Assembly (NCBI RefSeq): GCF_002300165.1
Contig: NZ_MLCE01000020.1
Coordinates: 39,378-90,631, forward strand
Reading direction: 5' to 3'
Source of the DNA: Streptomyces sp. Tue6028
GTDB lineage: Bacteria > Actinomycetota > Actinomycetes > Streptomycetales > Streptomycetaceae
Length of the DNA stretch: 51,254 nucleotides
Position numbers and translations under genes: made by a program
In this document: positions 7,974 to 15,768 of the stretch, piece by piece
How the letters are laid out: each line of letters opens with the position of its first letter
Position numbering within the stretch: the stretch's first letter is position 1
The notes under the pieces: generated by a model
Databases searched by the model: none
Told to the model about the DNA's origin: nothing
The model's input: only the letters and a program-made list of their open reading frames with translations

Positions 7974-9671
7974 CTACCTACGGCGCCGGGCCGTCCCGAA
8001 GATCGACCGGGTGATCTCGCGCCCGATCTGCGTCCCCACCGACCGGGCCAGCGACTTGAACAGACCGCTGCCGACGACCTGTTCGACGACCGAGGCCTCC
8101 TCCTTCGGACGGCGTCCGCCGCCGGACCGCGCGGCCCGCGGCGCCTCCCGGACGGCGTCCCGCTCCGCCGCCTGCGCGGCCTGCGCCGCCGTGAGCTTCT
8201 CGTACGCCGACTCCCGGTCCACCGCCTGCGCGTACCGCCCGTACAGCGGCGACCCCTGCACCGCCCGGTCCAGTGCCCCGTCCTCGACCGGCCCCATCAG
8301 GGACCGCGGCGCCCGCAGCCGGGTCACCGCCACCGGCGTCGGCGCGCCCTTCTCGCTGAGCACGGTGACGACCGCCTCGCCGGTGCCGAGACCGGTGAGG
8401 ACCTCCTCCAGGTCGTACGCGGAGTCGGGGAAGGTCTTCACGGTGGCCTTCAGCGCCTTCTGGTCGTCCGGCGTGAAGGCCCGCAGCGCGTGCTGGACGC
8501 GGTTGCCGAGCTGGGCGAGGACGTCGCCGGGGACGTCCTTCGGGGTCTGCGTCACGAAGAACACGCCCACCCCCTTGGAACGGATCAGGCGCACGGTCTG
8601 CGTGATGGAGTCCAGGAAGGCCTTCGAGGCGTCGTTGAACAGCAGATGGGCCTCGTCGAAGAAGAAGACGAGCTTCGGTCTGTCCGCGTCGCCGACCTCC
8701 GGCAGATCGTGGAAGAGGTCGGCGAGCAGCCACATCAGGAAGGTCGAGAAGAGCTGCGGCTTGTCCTGGACCGCGAGGAGTTCGAGCACGGACACGACGC
8801 CGCGCCCCTCGGACGCGGTGCGCAGCAGCTCGCTCGTGTCGAACTCGGGCTCCCCGAAGAACGGGCTCATGCCCTGCGCCTCGAACGCCGTGAGGGACCG
8901 GAGGATCACCCCGGCGGTCGCGGTCGACAGCCCTCCGATGCCCTTCAGTTCCTGCTTGCCCTCGTCCGACGTCAGGAAGGCGACGACCGCGCGCAGGTCC
9001 TTGAGGTCGACGAGCTCCAGGCCCTTCTGGTCCGCGTAGTGGAAGATCAGGCCGAGCGACTGCTCCTGCGTCCGGTTGAGCTGGAGCACCTTGGACAGCA
9101 GCACCGGGCCGAAGCTGGTGATCGTGGCGCGTAGCGGGATGCCGTGGCCCATGCCGCCGAGCGCGTAGAACTCGGCGGGACAGCCGGCCGGCGCCCACTC
9201 CTGGTGGACCTCGCTCGCACGCTCCTGGACCTTCGCGCCGGGCAGGCCGGGGGCCGAGACGCCGGAGACGTCGCCCTTGACGTCGGCGAGGAAGACGGGC
9301 ACACCCTGGGCCGACAGCTGTTCCGCGATCAGCTGGAGCGTCTTGGTCTTGCCGGTACCGGTGGCGCCCGCGACGAGGCCGTGCCGGTTGAGCATCGGCA
9401 GCGGGACGCGGATCTGCGCGTCGGGCAGGCACCGACCGTCCCAGATCAGGGCGCCCAGATCGAGAGCGGGACCGGAGAACGCGTACCCGGAGGCGATCTT
9501 CAGGGCCTCCTCGGGGAGCGCGGGTGCGCCGCCGGTCGCCTCCGGGTGCCCCTCGGGAGTGGTGCCCGCAGTCCGGGGAGCGGCGTCCGGTGCGCCGCCC
9601 GTCGTCGCAGCGGCTGGGGCGGGATCCGTCCGGGGTCCGGTGGCCGCCGGCACGGTCTCACTGTCGCTCAT
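7974..9671 (-). CDS. HerA-like/DUF853 P-loop ATPase
   Basis: 565-residue ATPase of the HerA-FtsK superfamily (DUF853 branch). Walker A is GATGTGKT at 102-109; Walker B is the LVFFFDEAHLLF segment near 345; a sensor-like VFFVTQTPKDVP follows. The N-terminal 55 residues are Ala/Pro/Thr-rich and disordered, and the C-terminus is basic (IFGTARRRR). Proteins of this class are predicted hexameric DNA translocases or pumps; the true substrate of the DUF853 branch is unknown. No NurA nuclease partner is present next to it. Its ATG at 9671 is divergent from the VapB-like gene across 105 bp. Confidence 0.87.
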   Translation of the reverse strand: MSDSETVPAATGPRTDPAPAAATTGGAPDAAPRTAGTTPEGHPEATGGAPALPEEALKIASGYAFSGPALDLGALIWDGRCLPDAQIRVPLPMLNRHGLVAGATGTGKTKTLQLIAEQLSAQGVPVFLADVKGDVSGVSAPGLPGAKVQERASEVHQEWAPAGCPAEFYALGGMGHGIPLRATITSFGPVLLSKVLQLNRTQEQSLGLIFHYADQKGLELVDLKDLRAVVAFLTSDEGKQELKGIGGLSTATAGVILRSLTAFEAQGMSPFFGEPEFDTSELLRTASEGRGVVSVLELLAVQDKPQLFSTFLMWLLADLFHDLPEVGDADRPKLVFFFDEAHLLFNDASKAFLDSITQTVRLIRSKGVGVFFVTQTPKDVPGDVLAQLGNRVQHALRAFTPDDQKALKATVKTFPDSAYDLEEVLTGLGTGEAVVTVLSEKGAPTPVAVTRLRAPRSLMGPVEDGALDRAVQGSPLYGRYAQAVDRESAYEKLTAAQAAQAAERDAVREAPRAARSGGGRRPKEEASVVEQVVGSGLFKSLARSVGTQIGREITRSIFGTARRRR

Positions 9672-9776
9672 ATCGGACCCCTGTTCCCCATTTGCACGGA
9701 TTTACGGCGCCTTTTCCAGCGTCGCACTCCGTCGCCATGGCTGCGCCCGGAAGCTCTTGGCCGGTAGGCTTTCCGT

Positions 9777-10073
9777 GTGATCTTCAAGCGCATCGGAAAC
9801 GGCCGGCCGTACCCCGACCACGGCCGGGAAAGCACCCGGCAGTGGGCGGACGTCGCGCCGCGCCCGGTCCGCCTCGATCAGCTCGTGACGACCAAGGGCC
9901 AGCTGGACCTGGAGACCCTCCTCGCCGAGGACTCCACCTTCTACGGCGACCTCTTCGCGCACGTCGTGAAATGGCAGGGCGACCTGTATCTGGAGGACGG
10001 CCTGCACCGCGCCGTCCGCGCGGCGCTCCAGCAGCGCCAGGTGCTCCACGCGCGCGTACTCGAACTCGACTGA
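9777..10073 (+). CDS. VapB/ParD-like small protein (possible orphan antitoxin)
   Basis: 98 residues starting MIFKRIGNGRPYPDHG. The centre has DLETLLAEDSTFYGDLFAHVV, and the end has DGLHRAVRAALQQRQVLHARVLEL. From memory, streptomycete homologues are labelled as type II VapB-family antitoxins, but I see no clear ribbon-helix-helix DNA-binding start and no toxin gene alongside. The GTG at 9777 is used because this is where the conserved sequence begins. It is probably a housekeeping protein unrelated to addiction; the name should be treated as provisional. Confidence 0.72.
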   Translation: MIFKRIGNGRPYPDHGRESTRQWADVAPRPVRLDQLVTTKGQLDLETLLAEDSTFYGDLFAHVVKWQGDLYLEDGLHRAVRAALQQRQVLHARVLELD

Positions 10074-10319
10074 CGCGACCGGCCGGTCCGGCGGGAGCGA
10101 CTCGCCCCACGGACCGCTGCAGCCGACGGCCGTCCGCACCTCCCGGCCGATCCGGCCGCCCGGAGCGACACGGCCGCCGGCTCGGGTGCGCCCGTACGGC
10201 CCCGGAAAACCCCGCGTCGACCTGGCGCCGCTCCGAACATTGACCCTTTTGGGTTGGACTGAGCTCCGTATGATGATCGTTTAGTAGGCATCATGGTCCG
10301 GGCGCACTACGCTGCGCCC

Positions 10320-10988
10320 ATGAGCATGCTGACTCCCCCTGGCATGGGCGGCCAGTACCGGATCACGGGGGACAAGTACCCGCGGATGCGCCGACCCCGA
10401 GGGCGCCGCAGGCTCGCCTTCCTCGTCGTCGCCTCCGTCACCGCACTCGGGCTGATCGGGTGGGGGACCCTGCAGCTCATCGACGTCTTCACGGGCGGCG
10501 ACAAGGCCTCGGCGAGTTCCGCGGGCTGCACGAAGAAGACCGGCGCCGCGGCCGAGGCGTCCCCGGCCGCCCGGACCTCCACGACGTCCGCCGCCGCCGG
10601 GGCCGTGCCCGAGCCCGGCCGGATCACCGTGAACGTCCTCAACGCCACGCCCCGCAGCGGGCTCGCCAAGAAGACCGCGGACGAGCTGAAGAAGCGCGGC
10701 TTCAAGATCGGCGACGTGGGCAACGCGACGGCCGCGTACGACAAGAAGGTCAAGGGCCCCGGGCTGCTGCTCGGCTCGAAGGCGGCCTACGCCACCGTGC
10801 TCCCCGTCCTCGGCACCCAGCTCTCCGGCGCCGAGCTGAAGACCGACGGACGCGCGAAGGCCACCGAGGTCGACCTCATCATCGGTACCGCCTTCACCTC
10901 GCTGACGAAGAAGGCGGACGCCGACAAGGCCCTGGCCGTCCTGGCCCAGCCGACGCCGGCGCCCTCCGCCTCCAAGAAGAGCTGCTGA
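10320..10988 (+). CDS. LytR C-terminal domain (LytR_C) membrane-anchored protein
   Basis: 222 residues. A cytoplasmic basic stretch (RMRRPRGRRR) precedes one membrane helix (FLVVASVTALGLIGWGTL, about residues 31-50), then an Ala/Ser/Thr linker with one Cys, then the LytR_C domain beginning near ITVNVLNATPRSGLAKKTADEL and running to GTAFTSL. The domain is found alone or behind LytR-CpsA-Psr ligases and is thought to act at the cell wall; here there is no ligase domain. It ends in an extracytoplasmic tail SASKKSC. The ATG at 10320 is preferred over one 27 bp upstream because MSMLTPPGMGG is the familiar start of this family. It is convergent with upp. Confidence 0.85.
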   Translation: MSMLTPPGMGGQYRITGDKYPRMRRPRGRRRLAFLVVASVTALGLIGWGTLQLIDVFTGGDKASASSAGCTKKTGAAAEASPAARTSTTSAAAGAVPEPGRITVNVLNATPRSGLAKKTADELKKRGFKIGDVGNATAAYDKKVKGPGLLLGSKAAYATVLPVLGTQLSGAELKTDGRAKATEVDLIIGTAFTSLTKKADADKALAVLAQPTPAPSASKKSC

Positions 10989-11043
10989 TGCGAGAAGCCG
11001 CCGCCGGCCCGAGGGCCCGCGGCGGCTCCTGGAAACCCGCTGC

Positions 11044-11679
11044 CTACTCCGCGGCGCCGTACATCCGGTCACCCGCGTCGCCCAGCCCCGGCACGATGTA
11101 GCCGTGCTCGTTGAGCCGTTCGTCGACCGACGCGGTCACGACCGTCACCGGCGTGCCGGCGAGCTCGCGCTCCATGACCTCGACGCCCTCGGGAGCGGCG
11201 AGCAGGACCACGGCGGTGACGTCGTCCGCACCGCGCTTGATCAGCTCCTGGATCGCGGCGACGAGCGTGCCGCCGGTGGCCAGCATCGGGTCGAGGACGT
11301 ACACCTGACGGCCGGACAGGTCGTCCGGCATACGGGTGGCGTACGTGGAGGCCTGGAGCGTCTCCTCGTTGCGCACCATGCCCAGGAAGCCCACCTCGGC
11401 CGTCGGCAGCAGCCGCACCATGCCGTCGAGCATGCCGAGGCCCGCCCGCAGGATCGGCACGACGAGCGGGCGCGGGTAGGAGAGCTTGACGCCCGTGGTC
11501 GAGGCGACCGGGGTCGTGATGTCGACCTGCTCCGTGCGCACGTCGCGGGTGGCCTCGTAGGCGAGCAGGGTGACCAGCTCGTCGGCGAGCCGCCGGAAGG
11601 TCGGGGAATCGGTGCGCCGGTCGCGCAGGGTGGTGAGCTTATGGGCGACCAGGGGGTGGTCGACGACGTGGAGACGCAT
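11044..11679 (-). CDS. upp: Uracil phosphoribosyltransferase
   Basis: 211-residue enzyme that converts uracil and PRPP to UMP in pyrimidine salvage. The PRPP-binding loop VLDPMLATGGTLVAAI, the flexible region VPILRAGLGMLDGM, and the uracil-binding C-terminus GLGDAGDRMYG are all present. The ATG at 11679 begins MRLHVVDHPLVAHKL, the conserved family start, so the upstream extension is rejected. It is divergent from the small basic protein at 11818, with 138 bp between. Confidence 0.97.
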   Translation of the reverse strand: MRLHVVDHPLVAHKLTTLRDRRTDSPTFRRLADELVTLLAYEATRDVRTEQVDITTPVASTTGVKLSYPRPLVVPILRAGLGMLDGMVRLLPTAEVGFLGMVRNEETLQASTYATRMPDDLSGRQVYVLDPMLATGGTLVAAIQELIKRGADDVTAVVLLAAPEGVEVMERELAGTPVTVVTASVDERLNEHGYIVPGLGDAGDRMYGAAE

Positions 11680-11817
11680 GTCCACAACAGTAGCCGGGGT
11701 CCGGCACCCCGCCACTGCCCAGCCCGGCAAGGCCCCGCCCGTACGTTCGCCCGGATGCTGGCATCAAACCGCCCGTCGGAGGGAAAGTGGGAGGGACTGA
11801 CCTGGGGTGGTGTGTCT

Positions 11818-12000
11818 ATGCGGAACCGGGACGAGGAGCCCGCCGAGCAGCCCGAGACCGACGCCGAGCGCAGGAGGCGGCGCGCCCAGTTCCTCCGCGA
11901 CCTGGCCGAGGCACGCGAGTTGCGCGACCGGGTCCAGCCCCGCCGCGCCAAGGCCGCACGACTGCGCCACGCCATGCGCATGCGCACCTTCCGCTGGTAG
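11818..12000 (+). CDS. 60-residue highly charged basic protein
   Basis: Starts MRNRDEEPAEQPETDAERRR, continues with a long Arg/Ala/Glu helix and ends MRMRTFRW. About one third of residues are Arg. No domain is recognised; the profile suggests a helical nucleic-acid or ribosome-associated protein. A possible GAGGGA site lies about 25 nt upstream, so translation may start at the nearby in-frame GTG (11812). Its place between upp and the tadA pair appears conserved in streptomycetes from memory. Confidence 0.62.
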   Translation: MRNRDEEPAEQPETDAERRRRRAQFLRDLAEARELRDRVQPRRAKAARLRHAMRMRTFRW

Positions 12001-12260
12001 CCGACCGCTCCGAACCGGTGTCCCGCCCACGCCGTGTGACCTCGTGTCCGGACGAAGAGGTGCCCGCACGACGCCGAGGGCCGCGTACGATCCGCTGTTA
12101 GCGATCAAAAGAGGCAGACACAGCAGGCCGAAGACGTCCCCTGAACGCTCTGTTTCTGCCACGATTCCGAGTGGGTGGGGCTCGGAGCTGCACGCCCCGC
12201 CCACAGCCTCCGCCGGGGGGACCCCCAACCGGCACGCCTATGACCAGTGGGAGAGTCACG

Positions 12261-12797
12261 GTGTACTTCGCCGCACTGCTCGCGCGCACCGAAGACGGGT
12301 GGGAAGCGAGCGACACAGAGCTCGACGATGTGGAAACCCTGTCGGATCTGACCGACCTGGCCCGTGAGGCCTCGGACGAGGACACGGTTCTCGTGCTCAT
12401 CGAGCAGGAGGACGCCTGGTTCGGCGTCGTCCGCGTGGACGGCGAGGAGGACCCTCGTATCTACGTCTCGGACGCCGCCGCGGCGTCTCGCAGCTCGTAC
12501 GGCGAGATCCTGCTCACGGACGAACTACTAGGACGGGAGCCCGGCGACGACGACGCCGACCTGGACTCCCTCGACCTCGACGGCACGGAGGACGGCGAAC
12601 CCGAGTCCTCCGACGACGAGGAGGAGGACGAGAACGAGGCCGGCGACGCCGTGTCGCACAGCCCCGTCGGGGACCGCGACATCCTCGCGGACCTCGGAGT
12701 GAGCGAGAAGGAACTGCTCGCCCTGGACGAAGGCGACGCGCTCAGCACGATCGCCGACGCCCTGGGAGCGGCCGAGGTCCTGGAGACCGTCCGCTAG
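12261..12797 (+). CDS. tRNA adenosine deaminase-associated protein (TIGR03941-like)
   Basis: 178 residues. The N-terminal domain starts MYFAALLARTEDGWEASD and reads through DTVLVLIEQEDAWFGVVRVDG. Then comes an extremely acidic stretch (about residues 95-140, mostly Asp and Glu) and a helical end DILADLGVSEKELLALDEGD. Function is unknown; the family is named only for its constant position before tadA, which begins 9 bp downstream here. The GTG at 12261 has GGGAG 8 nt upstream; an in-frame ATG at 12240 is an alternative that adds seven residues. The two genes are surely one operon. Confidence 0.85.
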   Translation: MYFAALLARTEDGWEASDTELDDVETLSDLTDLAREASDEDTVLVLIEQEDAWFGVVRVDGEEDPRIYVSDAAAASRSSYGEILLTDELLGREPGDDDADLDSLDLDGTEDGEPESSDDEEEDENEAGDAVSHSPVGDRDILADLGVSEKELLALDEGDALSTIADALGAAEVLETVR

Positions 12798-12806
12798 GTT
12801 CCCCCG

Positions 12807-13298
12807 GTGAGCACCACTTATCAGGCACCCCGACCCGACCCCGTGCGCGACCGCTGGCGGGCCGCGATGCGGCTCGCCCTGGACGAGGCCCACCGGGCCG
12901 TCCGGGGCGGGGACGTTCCCGTCGGCGCCGTCGTGCTGTCCGCGGACGGTACGACGGTGCTCGCGACCGGGCACAACGAGCGCGAGGTCACCCACGACCC
13001 GACGGCGCACGCCGAGATTCTCGCGCTGCGCCGTGCCGCCGCCGAGGTCGGCGAGTGGCGGCTGTCCGGGTGCACGCTCGTCGTCACCCTGGAGCCCTGC
13101 ACGATGTGCGCGGGCGCGCTCGTGCAGTCCCGGGTGGACCGGGTCGTGTACGGCGCCCGCGACGAGAAGGCGGGCGCGGCCGGCTCCCTCTGGGACCTCG
13201 TGCGCGACCGCCGGCTCAACCACCGCCCCGAGGTGATCGAGGGCGTCCTCGCGGACGAGTGCGCCCGGCTGCTCACCGAGTTCTTCCGCGACCGCTGA
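12807..13298 (+). CDS. tadA: tRNA-specific adenosine deaminase
   Basis: 163-residue zinc enzyme that deaminates A34 to inosine in tRNA-Arg(ACG); that tRNA is encoded at 37670-37742 in this window. Zinc and catalytic residues are His68-Ala-Glu70 in THDPTAHAEIL and Cys98 and Cys101 in LEPCTMCAGA. GTG start 9 bp after its partner gene. It is followed by tRNA-Ser(CGA). Cytosine deaminase-like paralogues are excluded by the tRNA-type AHAEI and DEKAGAAGSLWDLV region. Confidence 0.94.
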   Translation: MSTTYQAPRPDPVRDRWRAAMRLALDEAHRAVRGGDVPVGAVVLSADGTTVLATGHNEREVTHDPTAHAEILALRRAAAEVGEWRLSGCTLVVTLEPCTMCAGALVQSRVDRVVYGARDEKAGAAGSLWDLVRDRRLNHRPEVIEGVLADECARLLTEFFRDR

Positions 13299-13365
13299 CG
13301 GCTGATCGACGAGGCCCCGGAAACGGATTTCAGACCACGGCCCACCTTGGGGTAGTGTCTCCCTC

Positions 13366-13450
13366 GGTAGCGTGTCCGAGCGGCCGAAGGAGCTCGCCTC
13401 GAAAGCGAGTGTGGCGCAAGTCACCGAGGGTTCAAATCCCTCCGCTACCG
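13366..13450 (+). tRNA. tRNA-Ser (anticodon CGA)
   Basis: Acceptor GGTAGCG pairs with CGCTACC and the discriminator is G. Anticodon stem CTCGC/GCGAG holds loop CTCGAAA, so the anticodon is CGA. Long serine-type variable arm; T-arm GGGTTCAAATCCC. CCA is not encoded. Confidence 0.96.
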
Positions 13451-13455
13451 CTTGA

Positions 13456-13485
13456 GAAGGGCCTCGTCGCAAGACGGGGCCCTTC
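13456..13485 (+). terminator. Terminator after tRNA-Ser(CGA)
   Basis: GAAGGGCCTCGTC and GACGGGGCCCTTC form a 13-bp stem with one wobble pair and a GCAA tetraloop, 6 nt after the tRNA. Confidence 0.8.
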
Positions 13486-13558
13486 GTGCGTCCCGCATCC
13501 CTTCGGCGTCCGGCCGCACACGCCGTGCCGTCGTGTCCGCGCCCGGGCCGTCGTACGG

Positions 13559-13593
13559 AAGAGCCCCGGCGCCGCTCAGTCGCCGGGGCTCTT
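13559..13593 (+). terminator. Second intrinsic terminator
   Basis: AAGAGCCCCGGCG (13559-13571) pairs perfectly with CGCCGGGGCTCTT (13581-13593), loop 9 nt, followed by CTTTCCC. Together with the first hairpin it gives double termination behind the tRNA. Confidence 0.75.
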
Positions 13594-13850
13594 CTTTCCC
13601 TCGCCCGAGGAGAACGGGGGAAGCGGCATCGGGGGGACAAGCCGCTTCCCCCGACGGAGAGGACCCACAAGTCCACGCCGCGCCATCGGGGAAGCGGCGG
13701 CGGGGACCCCGCAGTGGAGTCCGTCCCGGCCCCGCGGACTCCTGCTGGAACCGCCGGGCACCTTCCATCCTGGGCCGCGGCGCGCCCGGACCGGCCCGGC
13801 AAAAGGCCTGGACCAGCGGGCCGTTGGTCCTTAAAAGCGGCGTGAAGGTT
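13594..13850. other. Gene-free region packed with hairpins
   Basis: No convincing gene. Perfect 12-bp arms GGGGGAAGCGGC (13616-13627) and GCCGCTTCCCCC (13641-13652) enclose 13 nt. A related GGGGAAGCGGC recurs near 13687. GGAGTCCG/CGGACTCC pair near 13713-13743, and GGACCA/TGGTCC pair at 13810-13830, followed by TT. The region separates the tadA/tRNA unit from the small membrane protein gene and may be its leader. Confidence 0.5.
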
Positions 13851-13907
13851 ACACTCGCCGCCGGCAACAGGGGGCCCACCGGGCGCAGAAGTCACAGGGA
13901 GGCCGCG

Positions 13908-14087
13908 ATGGCGGTGAACTCGAAGAAGATCGCCATCTATGTGCTCGTGGTCTTCATCCTGTACGTGATCATCACCGATCCGGCCAAGGCCGCGGACTAC
14001 GTGCAGATAGGGTTCGAGGGCATATCGAGCGCCGCTCAGGCCATCGGCGACTTCATGACGTGGATCGCCGACGGGGCGAAGAACTGA
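13908..14087 (+). CDS. 59-residue single-pass membrane protein
   Basis: MAVNSKK is followed by one strong transmembrane helix (IAIYVLVVFILYVIIT, about residues 8-23) and an extracytoplasmic amphipathic tail DYVQIGFEGISSAAQAIGDF. CAGGGAGG lies 7 nt before the ATG, a very good ribosome site. No domain is recognised. It stands alone behind a hairpin-rich leader and just upstream of the Dabb gene (52-bp gap), possibly in one transcript with it. Confidence 0.78.
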   Translation: MAVNSKKIAIYVLVVFILYVIITDPAKAADYVQIGFEGISSAAQAIGDFMTWIADGAKN

Positions 14088-14139
14088 GAAGAACCGGGCC
14101 GACGGGCGGCGCACAGAACCGCACCACCAGGGAGTGCCC

Positions 14140-14433
14140 GTGATCCGCCATCTGGTCCTCTTCAAGCTCAACGAGGGCGTCGAGCGCGACGACCCGCGCG
14201 TCGTCGAGGGTGTCGCCGCTTTCCGCGCGCTCGGCGACCAGATCCCCGAGCTCCGGTTCTGGGAATGCGACTGGAACATCACCGACCGGCCCATCGCGTA
14301 CGACTTCGCGATCAACTCCGCCGTCGAGGACACCGACGCCCTGAAGCGCTATCTGGAGCACCCTGCCCACCAGGCGGGTGTCACTCTGTGGCGTGAGTTC
14401 GCGACCTGGGTGATCGCCGACTACCCCTTCTGA
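14140..14433 (+). CDS. Dabb (stress-responsive A/B barrel) domain protein
   Basis: 97-residue dimeric alpha-beta barrel protein beginning MIRHLVLFKLNEGV, which is the classic Dabb start, with the HPAHQ motif near residue 74 and the end FATWVIADYPF. Members are small stress-induced or unassigned enzymes; no substrate can be inferred here. The GTG at 14140 is chosen over a GTG 6 bp upstream because AGGGAG sits directly before it. Confidence 0.85.
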   Translation: MIRHLVLFKLNEGVERDDPRVVEGVAAFRALGDQIPELRFWECDWNITDRPIAYDFAINSAVEDTDALKRYLEHPAHQAGVTLWREFATWVIADYPF

Positions 14434-14510
14434 GCCCTCCCGGCGGCCACGGCTCCCCGGCCGTGCTCCACCCACACTCCACCTCCTCCTCGGCCCCCTC
14501 GCCACCTCGT

Positions 14511-14541
14511 CGGCCCCTCGCCGCAACGGGCGGGGGGCCTT
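14511..14541 (+). terminator. Hairpin between Dabb gene and sigF
   Basis: GGCCCCTCGCC and GGGCGGGGGGCC pair around GCAAC, followed by TTTCG. A smaller CACGGC/GCCGTG pairing lies just upstream (14453-14466). Likely ends the Dabb transcript. The remaining 14542-14678 is the sigF promoter region. Confidence 0.55.
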
Positions 14542-14678
14542 TCGCGTACCGCACCTCAACTCACCCTCAACACGGGGTTATGCGGTGCTTGCACACAGTG
14601 CACATGTCTTGTGATGCTATGACCGCTTTTGACGGAGAGTTGACGGATGAGTTGACGGATGAAGAGGTGGCGTTGACC

Positions 14679-15524
14679 GTGTCGGCCAGTACTGCGCCGC
14701 CCCAGGAGGGGGCCTCGGCTCCGGCCCAGGCGCCACCCCAGGACGTCACGCCGGAACGGCGCCGCGGCGCCGACACCCGGGCCCTCACTCAGGTCCTCTT
14801 CGGCCAGCTCAAGACCCTGGAACCGGGTACGCCGGAGCACAACCGCGTACGCGGGGCGCTCATCGAGGCGAACCTCCCGCTCGTGCGGTACGCGGCCGCC
14901 CGCTTCCGCTCCCGCAACGAGCCGATGGAGGACGTCGTCCAGGTCGGCACCATCGGGCTGATCAACGCGATCGACCGCTTCGACCCCGAGCGGGGCGTGC
15001 AGTTCCCGACCTTCGCGATGCCGACGGTCGTCGGCGAGATCAAGCGGTACTTCCGCGACAACGTCCGCACCGTCCACGTACCGCGCCGCCTGCACGAACT
15101 GTGGGTGCAGGTGAACAGCGCGACGGAGGACCTGACGACCGCCTTCGGGCGCTCGCCGACGACGGCAGAGATCGCCGAGCGGCTGCGCATCAGCGAGGAC
15201 GAGGTGCTCTCCTGCATCGAGGCGGGGCGCTCGTACCACGCCACCTCCCTCGAAGCGGCCCAGGAGGGCGACGGCCTGCCGGGCCTGCTCGACCGGCTCG
15301 GCTACGAGGACCCGGCGCTCGACGGAGTCGAACACCGCGACCTCGTACGGCATCTGCTCGTACAACTGCCCGAACGCGAGCAGCGGATCCTGCTGCTGCG
15401 CTACTACAGCAACCTCACCCAGTCCCAGATCAGCGCCGAACTGGGTGTCTCGCAGATGCATGTGTCAAGGCTGCTCGCCCGCAGCTTCGCGCGTCTTCGA
15501 TCCGCAAACAGGATCGAGGCGTAA
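14679..15524 (+). CDS. sigF: Sigma-70 family (SigB/SigF-type) sigma factor SigF
   Basis: 281-residue alternative sigma factor; in S. coelicolor the orthologue is needed late in sporulation. Region 2 is LVRYAAARFRSRNEPMEDVVQVGTIGL to the FPTFAMPTVVGEIKRYFRD motif, region 3 follows VPRRLHELWVQ, and region 4 ends QSQISAELGVSQMHVSRLLARS with the helix-turn-helix. GTG at 14679 has GAGGTGG 8 nt upstream and gives SASTAPP, similar to the start I recall for the orthologue; in-frame ATGs at 14604 and 14619 would add up to 25 residues but lack ribosome sites. A direct repeat of GTTGACGGATGA lies just before the start. Paralogous to the next gene. Confidence 0.9.
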   Translation: MSASTAPPQEGASAPAQAPPQDVTPERRRGADTRALTQVLFGQLKTLEPGTPEHNRVRGALIEANLPLVRYAAARFRSRNEPMEDVVQVGTIGLINAIDRFDPERGVQFPTFAMPTVVGEIKRYFRDNVRTVHVPRRLHELWVQVNSATEDLTTAFGRSPTTAEIAERLRISEDEVLSCIEAGRSYHATSLEAAQEGDGLPGLLDRLGYEDPALDGVEHRDLVRHLLVQLPEREQRILLLRYYSNLTQSQISAELGVSQMHVSRLLARSFARLRSANRIEA

Positions 15525-15619
15525 CCGACAAGAGCGAATCGCTCAACGGCGCCTTTTCCGACAGTTGAGTGCTGAAAAACCGTCAGACCCCCTCTTTCCA
15601 GGGCCGATTCACCTTCTCC

Positions 15620-15660
15620 ATGTCGACATGTCACTACAGCGTGTTGCCGACATGTGACAT
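15620..15660. promoter_or_regulatory. Paired GACATGT repeats upstream of sigN
   Basis: ATGTCGACATGTC (15620-15632) and GACATGTGACAT (15649-15660) form an inverted repeat with a one-base offset. Each contains GACATGT, repeated with 24-bp spacing. The pair lies in the 244-bp sigF-sigN gap, about 110 bp before the sigN start. A likely binding site for a dimeric regulator; identity unknown. Confidence 0.5.
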
Positions 15661-15768
15661 TCTGCCGGAAGCGCGTTTGCCGCGGCCCCGCCTCCGGTAT
15701 TCAGGTGGAGGCTGCGTTCCTCCGACGGGAGCGACTGCCGCGACCGTCCGCGACCCAAAGGGGGTGGC

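Noticed and set aside
9777..10073. Functional toxin-antitoxin locus
   Set aside because: Only a VapB-like protein is present; neither neighbour has a PIN or other toxin motif.
10240..10274. TTGACC and TATGAT as a promoter for the LytR_C gene
   Set aside because: The boxes are 23 bp apart, too far for a normal sigma-70 promoter; left unannotated.
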